64,000 bases of DNA from Enterococcus sp. PF1-24 (GTDB lineage Bacteria > Bacillota > Bacilli > Lactobacillales > Enterococcaceae): contig NZ_JARXWL010000004.1 in NCBI RefSeq assembly GCF_029893325.1, positions 81,059-145,058 of the forward strand. Direction: 5' to 3'. Below are positions 52,401 to 59,896 of the stretch, in pieces. The notes under the pieces were generated by a model. That model did not search any database, was not told where the DNA came from, and worked only from the letters and a program-made list of their open reading frames with translations. Each line of letters opens with the position of its first letter. The first letter of the stretch is position 1. The translations under genes and the position numbers were made by a program.

Positions 52401-52717
52401 TTTGCCGTATAATAAGCGACCGTCGCTGTATCCTGTTGCATTTCACTTGAAGCTATATAATTTTCAGCAATCGCTTTTTGATAAATCTGATTACTTTCCT
52501 CTTCCAGCACCGTCAGCTCTTCATTTGAATTATCATCTAAAAGATTAACTTCTGATGGAAAATCTTCAGGAAGCACAACTTCATTTCCAACAGAAGGAGC
52601 TGTAGTTTCTTCTGCATTTGCTACTTGATTAGTCAAGCACCCCGATAGAATGGTCTGGCTTAACGTTATAGCCACTATTAAGCCACTTAAAAAACTTTTT
52701 ATCCTCTTTTTTCTCAA
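49427..52717 (-). CDS. Large multidomain WxL surface adhesin
   Basis: A 1096-residue secreted protein. The signal region (about 1-36) ends near VANAEE but also contains ILSGC, a lipobox-like motif around Cys27. A pectate-lyase-like beta-helix, adhesin type, spans about 100-560 (it starts NWGEFRAAYENENVEKIKLI). An Ig-like region (about 690-780) and a DUF11-type repeat (about 830-950; PTLNVSKTVVSSGG) follow. The WxL domain (about 965-1096) has the motifs TKWEIKATV and ITWTLEISP. It is the first gene of the cluster and probably its main surface-exposed ligand-binding part. The DUF11 region may form isopeptide bonds. Ligand unknown. Confidence 0.88.
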   Translation of the reverse strand: MRKKRIKSFLSGLIVAITLSQTILSGCLTNQVANAEETTAPSVGNEVVLPEDFPSEVNLLDDNSNEELTVLEEESNQIYQKAIAENYIASSEMQQDTATVAYYTAKGATPATVLETVEVANWGEFRAAYENENVEKIKLIADIYQTGGLSWSYERKNSLEIDGAYLASDGNQKRHILSLYDVMLRTSTNVSGFQETLEDGTLINRSIFYMHDVSIAQNGDRVESIGRYAFIGDEDFHSNITATNPSKANSTRNWYFRFGNIDTDTDENTEAKNHGMGRLLIGYQAEVTLYGEIRLSTTAENFYLGSLILEDGTNYHGTVEYSNYSIVWFVTNSVATDTGAKKEMILGKNSNLYLHNVRDSADYYPAVFGWYQNAVIGEGATFSSNMPGNAWRFDFDGHLTVEKDATMNLLSRGDGAVVQYGSRLGAILASNRRITASINVKPGGSFYVFGNTGETGLGSASVYFGASSTSDNAQASSLILDNPKAFDIRNTGGNRAIDLRGYNNYLQIINSDIDLWYSSVNCTDPSSESVTKQNNLKITATGSGTGINQNLQVETSSASFPAGESLSTYRRLAGLNSTPTTIWKEYYTDADLEFTARVKLGDTPIGYNQSTGAVITEPIYASTKSDVSTTITDTHGDVVTLKPDDQGYVSFSDTVFQTAGKNISGQSIRGPEDSHWVEEPLAITEILDVTPPEPLQLTNGKVTNLTKKLSATGVEAGASVYLSIDESSSLIAAGTVTSDGSWQFELTDYLAAGQTVRIYLDDNSGSLPADFVISEDLSDTRSATGNRNFVKATTYRDAEFKAAPIYVVEDVKPTLNVSKTVVSSGGDTTSVGDTLTYTIEVTNNQVTTVESILKNIKVVDSLPSQLTIDLTSIKLNGEKLKAEQFEYQPATGKLTVDISDLAGDLNSGEKAVLTFATLVEKSAYNQIITNTVKAEAENLANEKLSATASVESPGGEVLGTVMLLSAPASIDFGEIKYQGKEVLVNNPTITGEALEVSDTRGVSGQTKWEIKATVSQPLTSTTDVLTNALHYQYGNQNLQLSEAAQIVYSKDSGGDQDISSQWSETGDGPKLAITAAEASKLGNYNGTITWTLEISP

Positions 52718-53039
52718 TTTCTCACCCCCGTAACTTCCTCCTTTTCTTTAAATAACATCCAACCAAACACCACGTCACTTTTACTACTAGTGCAAAAATA
52801 ATCTTTTTGCCTTTTCATTATGCAGGATTAGGAAACTAGATAGCAATTCCTTTCGCTTTTCGTTTTTTTTCAGAAAAATAAACTTCGATATTCGAAAAGC
52901 GTTTTAAATAACACGTTGTTTAGATATAATTTTATTTTTTTCCTCTTCTGATTTTCTTTCAGAAACTGAGTGTTTTGTTGGCAAAAAAGGTTTTTTTTTG
53001 TGATAATGAATAAAAGGTCAGGATTTAGGAGGGATTTTC
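52718..53039. promoter_or_regulatory. Divergent regulatory region between the WxL operon and Mga-like gene
   Basis: This 322-base AT-rich region separates divergent genes. It contains a short inverted repeat, TTCGA-TAT-TCGAA (52884-52896), and a TATAAT hexamer (52925-52930) on the plus strand with only a weak TTTTAA -35 box. No convincing minus-strand promoter was found. The inverted repeat is a candidate operator for the adjacent regulator. Confidence 0.5.
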
Positions 53040-54572
53040 ATGGATTTACTTACGAAAAAGGAACAAGAAAAGATATCATTTCTAAAAAATATCTTAACTT
53101 ATGCTTATAGCAACCCTACAGAAAACTTGAGTTTCTTTGTTGAGAAGCTAAATCTACCTAAAAAAAAACTAAAAAGCCTACTTGATTCAGTGACTGAGGA
53201 TTTGACTGCAGCCAAAATTTCCTTGGAACTAAAACTAACTGCCGATGACCAATTGCAAATAATTACTGACCCTAGCAAAACAGACTATTTAAGTCTATTG
53301 AAAGCTTACTATACTCGCCACGCCAAGCTTTTTTCTCTATGTGAAGATTTATTTTTGCTTCAACATCAAAACTTAGAATCCTTCGCTGAAAAGCAATTTT
53401 TAAGTCGATCTGTAGCGTATCGCTTCCGCCAACAACTGACAACTTTATTAAAAGAATTTGACCTGACTTATAATATCAACCAAAACGGCTATCTAGTAGG
53501 GAAAGAACGGCAAATCCGTTGCTTTTTTACTTTGCTATTTTATGAAGCGACACCTTATTTTTCACTACCTATCACACCGGCTAACCAAGCTCTGATAGAA
53601 GCTTTTAACATACTTCATTACGGTGGCAATCAGCGCTTAATTCAGCTTTGGTTGCAAATTAGTATTTTTCGCAATCAACAAGGCTTTCGTTTAAAAGAAG
53701 AAGATGTCGTTGATTTTGACTATCAGCACGCTTTCCCTTTTGAATTGGCCGATTTCACTGAAAAATTACACGCTTTTTTTACAATCTATTTTTCATTATT
53801 ACCTAATCAAAGCAGAAAACATCAGCGATTGGAAGAAAAAATATTTTATATTTTTTATCAAGTAACCAATTCTTATTCCTATAATCAAATTCGAAAAATG
53901 AATTTTGAGCGTCAATATATTGCCAGTACTTCACAAGTGAATAAATTATCCGCCTATTGGATTGAAGAATTTTCTGATTTTTTCAATTACTTGATTACCT
54001 CCACCGACTATACCTTTCTATATACTAATCTGGTCACTTTTCATGCGATGACTTTTTTAGGTCAAGAAATGATTGCCTTCTTTTCAAATCAAGCTAATTT
54101 AGGTGGAATTGAAAAAGAGTATCCAATCACTTTTCAGCAAATGAAAAAGTTTGTTCGTTATCTTGCAAAAGGAAAACACGCTAGTTTCTTTAAAAAGAAC
54201 CAATCATTGTTATATTTGTATAATCTAATCACAGTAGGTCTGATTGAATCCAAGTTACAACCAGTTCAAATTGCTTTAGTGACAGATTTAGGCGAAGTAC
54301 AGAAAAAGTATTTTGAAGATTTAATTTGTCATACTTCCTATATTGCAATCAATTTTATTGATGAAGTTAATAGTGAAGTTGATTTATTAATTACTACAAG
54401 CACACTGAATAGCAAGCAAATCTCTTATCAATATACTTTAACTGTTCAGGAAAATCCCGCCCCTGAAGAATTTGAACAAATTAAGCAGCTGATTTATCAA
54501 ATATACGTAGAAAAAAATGCGATTAATGAACATTTCAATCCCAAACATATTATTGCTCAAAACCAGCACTAG
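53040..54572 (+). CDS. Mga-like helix-turn-helix regulator, probably of the WxL operon
   Basis: A 510-residue regulator of the same architecture as the protein encoded at 13655-15166. N-terminal helix-turn-helix regions include NLSFFVEKLNLPKKKLKSLL (about 24-43) and FAEKQFLSRSVAYRFRQQL (about 118-136), followed by a long helical body. Mga-type proteins activate surface protein genes in streptococci and enterococci. Divergent placement next to the WxL operon makes that operon the likely target. The ATG follows AGGAGGG by seven bases. No terminator is obvious between it and mvaE. Confidence 0.78.
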   Translation: MDLLTKKEQEKISFLKNILTYAYSNPTENLSFFVEKLNLPKKKLKSLLDSVTEDLTAAKISLELKLTADDQLQIITDPSKTDYLSLLKAYYTRHAKLFSLCEDLFLLQHQNLESFAEKQFLSRSVAYRFRQQLTTLLKEFDLTYNINQNGYLVGKERQIRCFFTLLFYEATPYFSLPITPANQALIEAFNILHYGGNQRLIQLWLQISIFRNQQGFRLKEEDVVDFDYQHAFPFELADFTEKLHAFFTIYFSLLPNQSRKHQRLEEKIFYIFYQVTNSYSYNQIRKMNFERQYIASTSQVNKLSAYWIEEFSDFFNYLITSTDYTFLYTNLVTFHAMTFLGQEMIAFFSNQANLGGIEKEYPITFQQMKKFVRYLAKGKHASFFKKNQSLLYLYNLITVGLIESKLQPVQIALVTDLGEVQKKYFEDLICHTSYIAINFIDEVNSEVDLLITTSTLNSKQISYQYTLTVQENPAPEEFEQIKQLIYQIYVEKNAINEHFNPKHIIAQNQH

Positions 54573-54649
54573 TAAGAATTAAGAAAATGTAAAATATCTT
54601 AATAATTATCAAGATTTCTTAAGAGGGACTCCTTTTCTGACGCAAAAAA

Positions 54650-54658
54650 TGCTATAGT
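54650..54658 (+). promoter_or_regulatory. Extended -10 promoter of mvaE
   Basis: TGCTATAGT is an extended -10 element about 17 bases before the ATG, overlapping close to the ribosome site TTGGAGG. No clear -35 box accompanies it, and read-through from the regulator gene is also possible. Confidence 0.5.
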
Positions 54659-54675
54659 CTTCTTGGAGGTGTATT

Positions 54676-57123
54676 ATGACAGAGAAAGTAGTCATTTTAA
54701 GCACAGCAAGAACGCCAATCGGTAAATATAAAGGTAGCTTAGCTGAATTTTCAGCTGTTCAATTAGGCGCAATAGCTGCTGAGTCCGCCATCGAAAAAGC
54801 TGGTATTTCAGCGGATTGTATCCAACAAACCATTGTCGGTAATGTTTTATCTGCTGGTAATGGCCAAAATGTCGCTCGCCAAATTGCCTTAAATAATGGC
54901 TTACCAGAAAGTAGCACCGCTATGACCATCAATGAAGTTTGTGGTTCAGGCATGAAAGCTCTTATTTTAGCCATGCAACAAATTCAGTTAGGAGAAGCGC
55001 AAGTGGTTTTAGCTGGGGGCACAGAAAGCATGACGCAAGCGCCTTTACTACAAAAATATCAAGCCTCAACGCAAACTTACAGCGAGCCAGTCGCCAGCAT
55101 GTTTCTTGATGGCCTAACAGATGCTTTTAGCAATCAATTGATGGGCGTTACAGCAGAACATTTAGCTAAAAAATATCAAATCAGCCGCTCACAACAAGAT
55201 CAATACGCATTTACGTCCCAAAAAAAAGCTGCGGCAGCTCGTCTAGGAAATAAATTTACGGCTGAAATCACGCCTATTAAACTAGCCTCAGGAGAATATT
55301 TAACACAAGATGAAGGCTTCCGTGAAAATACTTCCTTAGAAAAACTCAGCACCCTTAAAACAGTTTTCAAAGAGCAGGGTTCTGTTACGGCCGGCAACGC
55401 CTCGACAGTCAATGACGGCGCCGCTATGATGATTTTAGCGTCAAAAAGTTATGTTGATGAACATCATTTGCCTTATTTAGCAACGATTGAAGGCTTCAGT
55501 GAAGTCGGTGTTGACCCACAATTAATGGGAGTCGCACCAATCACGGCTATTCAAAATTTATTAGCTAAAAAGCAGCTGACTTTAAATGAAATTGATTTGT
55601 TTGAAATTAATGAAGCTTTTGCTGTTGCTTCTTTAGCGATTGAAGAACAACTGCAATTACCAGCTGAAAAAGTCAATATTTATGGCGGGGCAATTGCCCT
55701 TGGCCATCCAATCGGCGCCAGTGGCACCCGAATTGTTGCTACTTTAATCTCACAATTAATTCAAGAGCAAAAAACGATCGGCATCGCTTCTTTATGTATC
55801 GGCGGAGGCTTGGGCTTAGCACTATTAATCAAAAAAAATACGCAATCAATTACTGATGAACCAGCAAAAAAATTTTATCAGCTAACACCTGAAGAACGGC
55901 GCCAACAATTGTTTCAACAGCAGCAGTTAACAGCTGAAGAAGTTAACTTATTAACAGAAATGACTAGCCTAAGTCCGACGATTGCTGCTAATATGATTGA
56001 AAATCAAGTTGGCCAAGTGGAGATTCCTTTAGGAGTGGCGCCGAATTTCTTAATTAATCAACAAAATTATTTTGTCCCAATGGCCACAGAAGAAGCATCA
56101 GTAATTGCCGCAGCTAGCAACGGGGCCAAATTAGTTGCCAACAGTGGGGGCTTCACAGCCACACAACAAAAACGTTTGATGCGGGGCCAGATTGTTTTTC
56201 AACAAGTCAAAGATTTCGCTAAAATTCAAAAAATCGTTGCTCAACAGCAAGCTGAGTTATTGCAACAAGCACAAGCTAGCTACCCTTCCATCGTTAAACG
56301 GGGTGGTGGTGTTCGCCAAATCACTTTGCGGCAACTGGCAGATGATTTTGCTTCTTTAGATGTTTTAGTGGACACCCAAGATGCTATGGGCGCCAATATC
56401 ATTAATACGATTTTAGAAGGCTTAGCCCAATATTTACAAAATTTATTACCAGAAGAAACGCTACTTTTCAGTATTTTAAGTAATTTACCAACTGAAGCTT
56501 TAACGACGGTTACTTGTAAAATTCCAACTGAGCTTTTAGCTACCAAACAATTAAGCGGCTTGGTAGTTGCTGAAAAAATTGCTGCAGCTTCAACTTATGC
56601 ACAGCTTGATCCTTATCGAGCTGCTACTCATAATAAAGGCATTATGAATGGTATTGATGCTGTTGTTTTAGCAACTGGCAACGATACCCGAGCAATTGCC
56701 GCTGGCTGTCATGCTTTTGCGGCCATAGACGGTCAATATCGCAGCTTAGCAACTTGGCAAGTGATTGATCAACATTTAGTTGGCAGCTTAACTTTACCTT
56801 TAGCCGTTGGCACAGTAGGTGGCGCCACTAAAATGCTACCAAAAGCTCAAATTGCCTTACATTTGCTAAAAAATCCTGATGCAAATCAGTTAGCTGCCAT
56901 TAGCGCTGCTGTTGGTTTAGCGCAAAACTTAGCAGCTTTAAAAGCTTTAGTAACAGAAGGCATTCAAAAAGGCCATATGAACTTACATATGCGTTCTTTA
57001 GCGATTTCCGCTGGTGCAAGTAGTCCCGAGGAAATTAAAGCTGTCACGCAACAGCTACAAGCTAATTCTGTTAAAAATTTAGCAACTGCCCAAGATATTT
57101 TGAAAAAAATAAGAAAAATTTGA
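54676..57123 (+). CDS. mvaE: Bifunctional acetyl-CoA acetyltransferase/HMG-CoA reductase
   Basis: An 815-residue fusion characteristic of enterococci. The thiolase half (about 1-390) makes acetoacetyl-CoA; its Cys lies in NEVCGSGMKAL near 89, its His in GHPIGASG and its second Cys in CIGGGLG. The class II HMG-CoA reductase half (about 395-815) has ENQVGQVEIPLGVAPN (catalytic Glu), DAMGANIINT, NKGIMNGIDAV, GTVGGATKML and a C-terminal HMNLHMRSLA with the catalytic His. Together with MvaS it produces mevalonate from acetyl-CoA. It is divergent from mvaS but separated by the WxL locus. Confidence 0.96.
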   Translation: MTEKVVILSTARTPIGKYKGSLAEFSAVQLGAIAAESAIEKAGISADCIQQTIVGNVLSAGNGQNVARQIALNNGLPESSTAMTINEVCGSGMKALILAMQQIQLGEAQVVLAGGTESMTQAPLLQKYQASTQTYSEPVASMFLDGLTDAFSNQLMGVTAEHLAKKYQISRSQQDQYAFTSQKKAAAARLGNKFTAEITPIKLASGEYLTQDEGFRENTSLEKLSTLKTVFKEQGSVTAGNASTVNDGAAMMILASKSYVDEHHLPYLATIEGFSEVGVDPQLMGVAPITAIQNLLAKKQLTLNEIDLFEINEAFAVASLAIEEQLQLPAEKVNIYGGAIALGHPIGASGTRIVATLISQLIQEQKTIGIASLCIGGGLGLALLIKKNTQSITDEPAKKFYQLTPEERRQQLFQQQQLTAEEVNLLTEMTSLSPTIAANMIENQVGQVEIPLGVAPNFLINQQNYFVPMATEEASVIAAASNGAKLVANSGGFTATQQKRLMRGQIVFQQVKDFAKIQKIVAQQQAELLQQAQASYPSIVKRGGGVRQITLRQLADDFASLDVLVDTQDAMGANIINTILEGLAQYLQNLLPEETLLFSILSNLPTEALTTVTCKIPTELLATKQLSGLVVAEKIAAASTYAQLDPYRAATHNKGIMNGIDAVVLATGNDTRAIAAGCHAFAAIDGQYRSLATWQVIDQHLVGSLTLPLAVGTVGGATKMLPKAQIALHLLKNPDANQLAAISAAVGLAQNLAALKALVTEGIQKGHMNLHMRSLAISAGASSPEEIKAVTQQLQANSVKNLATAQDILKKIRKI

Positions 57124-57137
57124 AATTACACTACAAA

Positions 57138-57196
57138 ATAAAGCAGTTAAGATAATCAACTAGCTCCAGCTAGCTTGCTTATCTTAACTGCTTTGA
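57138..57196. terminator. Bidirectional terminator between mvaE and the FUSC gene
   Basis: AAAGCAGTTAAGATAA and TTATCTTAACTGCTTT are exact complements, and the loop contains a second hairpin, CTAGCTCCAGCTAG. It serves two convergent genes. Confidence 0.82.
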
Positions 57197-57200
57197 CTAT

Positions 57201-57710
57201 TTATTCTACCTCTTCGGTATCAACGTTAGCATTTCCCCAATTTCGTAAAGGGAAAAAATAATTAACCCCTGTCGCAATCCCCATACCGATAAAACTATCA
57301 ATCACACGATTTAAGGCGTATTGATTAGATACATTATCAGGAATCATAAAAACAATTGTCAAAAAGGTCGCCGTCGCTCCAACAATCCCTTCATAGCCAT
57401 CAAAATTCACCAGAAAAACAATAATTCCCATAATCACTAGGGGAATCAGGAATAACTCGACTAATTTCGATTGACCAAAATGATTGAAAAATAGCATCAC
57501 TCCTAAAGCCGCTAAAGCCCCCACGGTGTTCCCCATAATCCGATGTTTGCCATAACTTAAAGAGCGATTAATATCTTCCCGCACGGTAAAAACCGCAGTA
57601 ATCGCTGAAACAACATAAGTTTCTCTATGTAAAATAATACTAACTAAGATACAGAAAAAAACGCTAATCCCCGTTTTAATCGTTCTTAACCCCACTTTAA
57701 CTCCGAACAT
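57201..57710 (-). CDS. Half-size FUSC/aromatic acid exporter family membrane protein
   Basis: A 169-residue membrane protein with four or five helices, resembling the N-terminal membrane half of the DUF939/aromatic acid exporter (ArAE) family. Typical are GLRTIKTGISVFFCILVS (about 7-24), the REDINRSLSYGKHRIMGNTV segment (about 44-63) and the closing DSFIGMGIATGVNYFFPLR. Full members add a soluble C-terminal domain of about 170 residues, absent here, although the end looks natural (NVDTEEVE). The substrate is unknown. The ATG follows AGAGGG. Confidence 0.78.
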   Translation of the reverse strand: MFGVKVGLRTIKTGISVFFCILVSIILHRETYVVSAITAVFTVREDINRSLSYGKHRIMGNTVGALAALGVMLFFNHFGQSKLVELFLIPLVIMGIIVFLVNFDGYEGIVGATATFLTIVFMIPDNVSNQYALNRVIDSFIGMGIATGVNYFFPLRNWGNANVDTEEVE

Positions 57711-57794
57711 AAAACCCTCTTTTCACTTATTTTTATTGAAATTTAATTTTAACCGACTTTTCCTGCAAATAAAACTATAAAGTTCATTTTTGAC

Positions 57795-57835
57795 TTTTAA
57801 TTAAAAACAAACAGCCACTTTTAATAAAGGACTGC
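57795..57835 (-). terminator. Possible weak terminator after oadA
   Basis: On the minus strand CAGTCC and GGCTG pair imperfectly around an A/T loop and are followed by TTTGTTTTTAA. The stem is short and mismatched. Confidence 0.35.
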
Positions 57836-57886
57836 TTGCTTTCAATAAATAGTTTTACTTATTTAAGGAGGATTCTTATTTACAAA

Positions 57887-59278
57887 TTAGTAGTCAATTT
57901 TAACATTAACGGTTTGAAGTGGCACATCGTAAAAACGATCTTCACGACGTCCTAAGAAATCTTTGGCTTGTTGCGGGAAGACTGCATACATTAAAACATC
58001 TTCCATTGATTTGGCATATTCTTTAATTTCTTCTTCAAAATTTGGTAATTGTGGGGCAATTAAATCGGCTGGTCGCACAGTTACGACTGTTTCATCGCCA
58101 ATAATTTTTTGTTTGATTTCATCAGAAATTGGTGCTGGCGGACGACCATATAGGCCACGCACGTAATCTTTTATTTCATTGGGAATCAATTTATAGCGCT
58201 CACCTGAAATCACGTTCATTAAAGCTTGCGTCCCGACCATTTGCGATAATGGCGTTACTAACGGCGGATAACCTAAATCAGCCCGCACTTTCGGTACTTC
58301 TGCTAAAACCTCATCATACTTATCTTGTAAGCCTTGTTCAGTTAACTGACTTAATAAGTTAGATAACATCCCGCCAGGCACTTGATAAATTAAAGTTTTG
58401 GGTTCCACATCTTTGACTTTCGGATTTAAAAGCCCTTCGTTACGGAAACGATCACGAATTGGGTTGAAATATTCCGCAACTTCCGCGACTTTTGTCATAT
58501 TTAAACCAGTGTCAAAACCTAATTCTTCAAGGGCCATTGCTACAGATTCAGTGGCTGGTTGGCTGGTCCCACCAGCAAATGAAGAAATCGCCGTATCAAT
58601 AATATCTGCGCCAGCTTCGGCAACTTTTAAATAAGTCATTTCAGCAATGCCTGAAGTTGCGTGGGTGTGCACTTCTAAAGGTAAATCAACAGCGTCTTTG
58701 ATGCGGGAAACCAATTCAAAACCAGTTTGCGGCATTAAAACTCCCGCCATATCTTTAATACAGATTGAATCAGCGCCAAAACTAGCCATTTCTTTGGCTA
58801 AAGTCACAAAGTAATCTATCGTATGAACATCACTTGTTGTGTAAGAAATCGCTGTTTGACAATGTCCGCCAGCTTCTTTGGCAGCGGTAATTGCTGTTTG
58901 TAAGTTCCGAGTATCGTTTAATGCATCAAAAACCCGAATCACATCAATCCCGTTTTTCACTGATTTTTCTACAAATTCTCGCACTACATCATCGGCGTAG
59001 TTTTTATAACCTAATAAGTTTTGTCCTCGTAATAACATTTGCAACTTAGCGTTTTTGACTTCTTTACGGATTAAGCGTAATCTTTCCCAAGGATCTTCAT
59101 TTAAGAAACGAATACAAGAGTCAAAAGTTGCCCCGCCCCACATTTCTAAAGCATAATAGCCGGCTTCATCTAATGTTTTAATAATCGGTAGCATGTCGGA
59201 AGTTGGCATCCGCGTAGCAATTAGACTTTGTTGACCGTCTCGTAGCACGGTTTCCATTATCTGAATTTTTTTTGTCAT
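57887..59278 (-). CDS. oadA: Oxaloacetate decarboxylase alpha subunit (carboxyltransferase)
   Basis: A 463-residue carboxyltransferase that moves CO2 from oxaloacetate to biotin. It opens with ETVLRDGQQSL, has the metal-binding EVHTHATSGIAEMTYLKV near 200 and the PGGMLSNL segment near 304. It ends after the carboxyltransferase domain without the biotinyl (MKM) domain, as in enterococci and lactobacilli where a separate OadD carries biotin. That gene is not in the window and may lie beyond the right edge. It is the last gene of the citrate cluster, 78 bases after citX. The ATG follows AAAGGAAA. Confidence 0.92.
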   Translation of the reverse strand: MTKKIQIMETVLRDGQQSLIATRMPTSDMLPIIKTLDEAGYYALEMWGGATFDSCIRFLNEDPWERLRLIRKEVKNAKLQMLLRGQNLLGYKNYADDVVREFVEKSVKNGIDVIRVFDALNDTRNLQTAITAAKEAGGHCQTAISYTTSDVHTIDYFVTLAKEMASFGADSICIKDMAGVLMPQTGFELVSRIKDAVDLPLEVHTHATSGIAEMTYLKVAEAGADIIDTAISSFAGGTSQPATESVAMALEELGFDTGLNMTKVAEVAEYFNPIRDRFRNEGLLNPKVKDVEPKTLIYQVPGGMLSNLLSQLTEQGLQDKYDEVLAEVPKVRADLGYPPLVTPLSQMVGTQALMNVISGERYKLIPNEIKDYVRGLYGRPPAPISDEIKQKIIGDETVVTVRPADLIAPQLPNFEEEIKEYAKSMEDVLMYAVFPQQAKDFLGRREDRFYDVPLQTVNVKIDY

Positions 59279-59318
59279 GTTCTTTTTCCTTTCTACTTCT
59301 GAAAAAGAAGCTGGTCAT

Positions 59319-59342
59319 CAGAAAAACTAAAGTTTCTCTGAC
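59319..59342 (-). other. Stem-loop in the citX-oadA spacer
   Basis: On the minus strand TCAGAGAAAC and GTTTTTCTGA pair with one mismatch around TTTA. There is no T-run, so it is more likely an mRNA processing or stability element than a terminator. Confidence 0.5.
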
Positions 59343-59356
59343 ACCTTTCTTTTCAT

Positions 59357-59896
59357 TTACACTTTGGCTTGTTGGGTGATTTCAATGATTTTAGCTTGCA
59401 TCTCAGCAATAGTATGCTTTCTTGCCCGCCCACATTCTTTGGCATCACCCTCACAAACAAAGCAGCGTCGTCTTGGCAAGCCGTTGGTTTGGCGGCTAAG
59501 ACCGATTAATTCGCCATTTTCTATATATAATACATCTAAATCGAATAAGCGCCCTAATGGATGCTGCTCTTCAATTTCAATCATTCTTTTTTTTAATTCA
59601 AGGGGTGCTATTGGTACCAATAAATAATATTCCAAACCCGTTTTTTCATTACGAAAAAGATTAGCTGAACTCTTTACATCTTGCAAACTAGTTTCAATTA
59701 CTGATGAAACTTGATGAAATAGCTGCACCAGTTCAGGTGAATTTTTAACCGGACCGGGAATATTCATAGTAGCTAATAGCAAAGCCTGCTTAGGTTCTTT
59801 TTTCAAAAAAGCCAATTGTGTCGCTTGCCGCTGTTCACGAGCATCTAACATTTCTGGCAAACTAACCTCAGGACCGTTAAATAATTGACTAGACAT
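59357..59896 (-). CDS. citX: Citrate lyase holo-acyl carrier protein synthase CitX
   Basis: A 179-residue enzyme that transfers the triphosphoribosyl-dephospho-CoA prosthetic group to the CitD carrier protein. Characteristic are GPEVSLPEMLDAREQRQATQ (about 8-27), the PLGRLFDLDVLY segment near 132 and the cysteine cluster RRRCFVCEGDAKECGRARK (about 142-160). Its start overlaps the citF end by 8 bases. The partner CitG, which makes the prosthetic group precursor, is not in the window. Confidence 0.93.
   Translation of the reverse strand: MSSQLFNGPEVSLPEMLDAREQRQATQLAFLKKEPKQALLLATMNIPGPVKNSPELVQLFHQVSSVIETSLQDVKSSANLFRNEKTGLEYYLLVPIAPLELKKRMIEIEEQHPLGRLFDLDVLYIENGELIGLSRQTNGLPRRRCFVCEGDAKECGRARKHTIAEMQAKIIEITQQAKV

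Noticed and set aside
57862..57890. AAGGAGGA on the plus strand at about 57863 as a ribosome site
   Set aside because: No start codon with a usable reading frame follows. The position is the oadA 3' region on the other strand.
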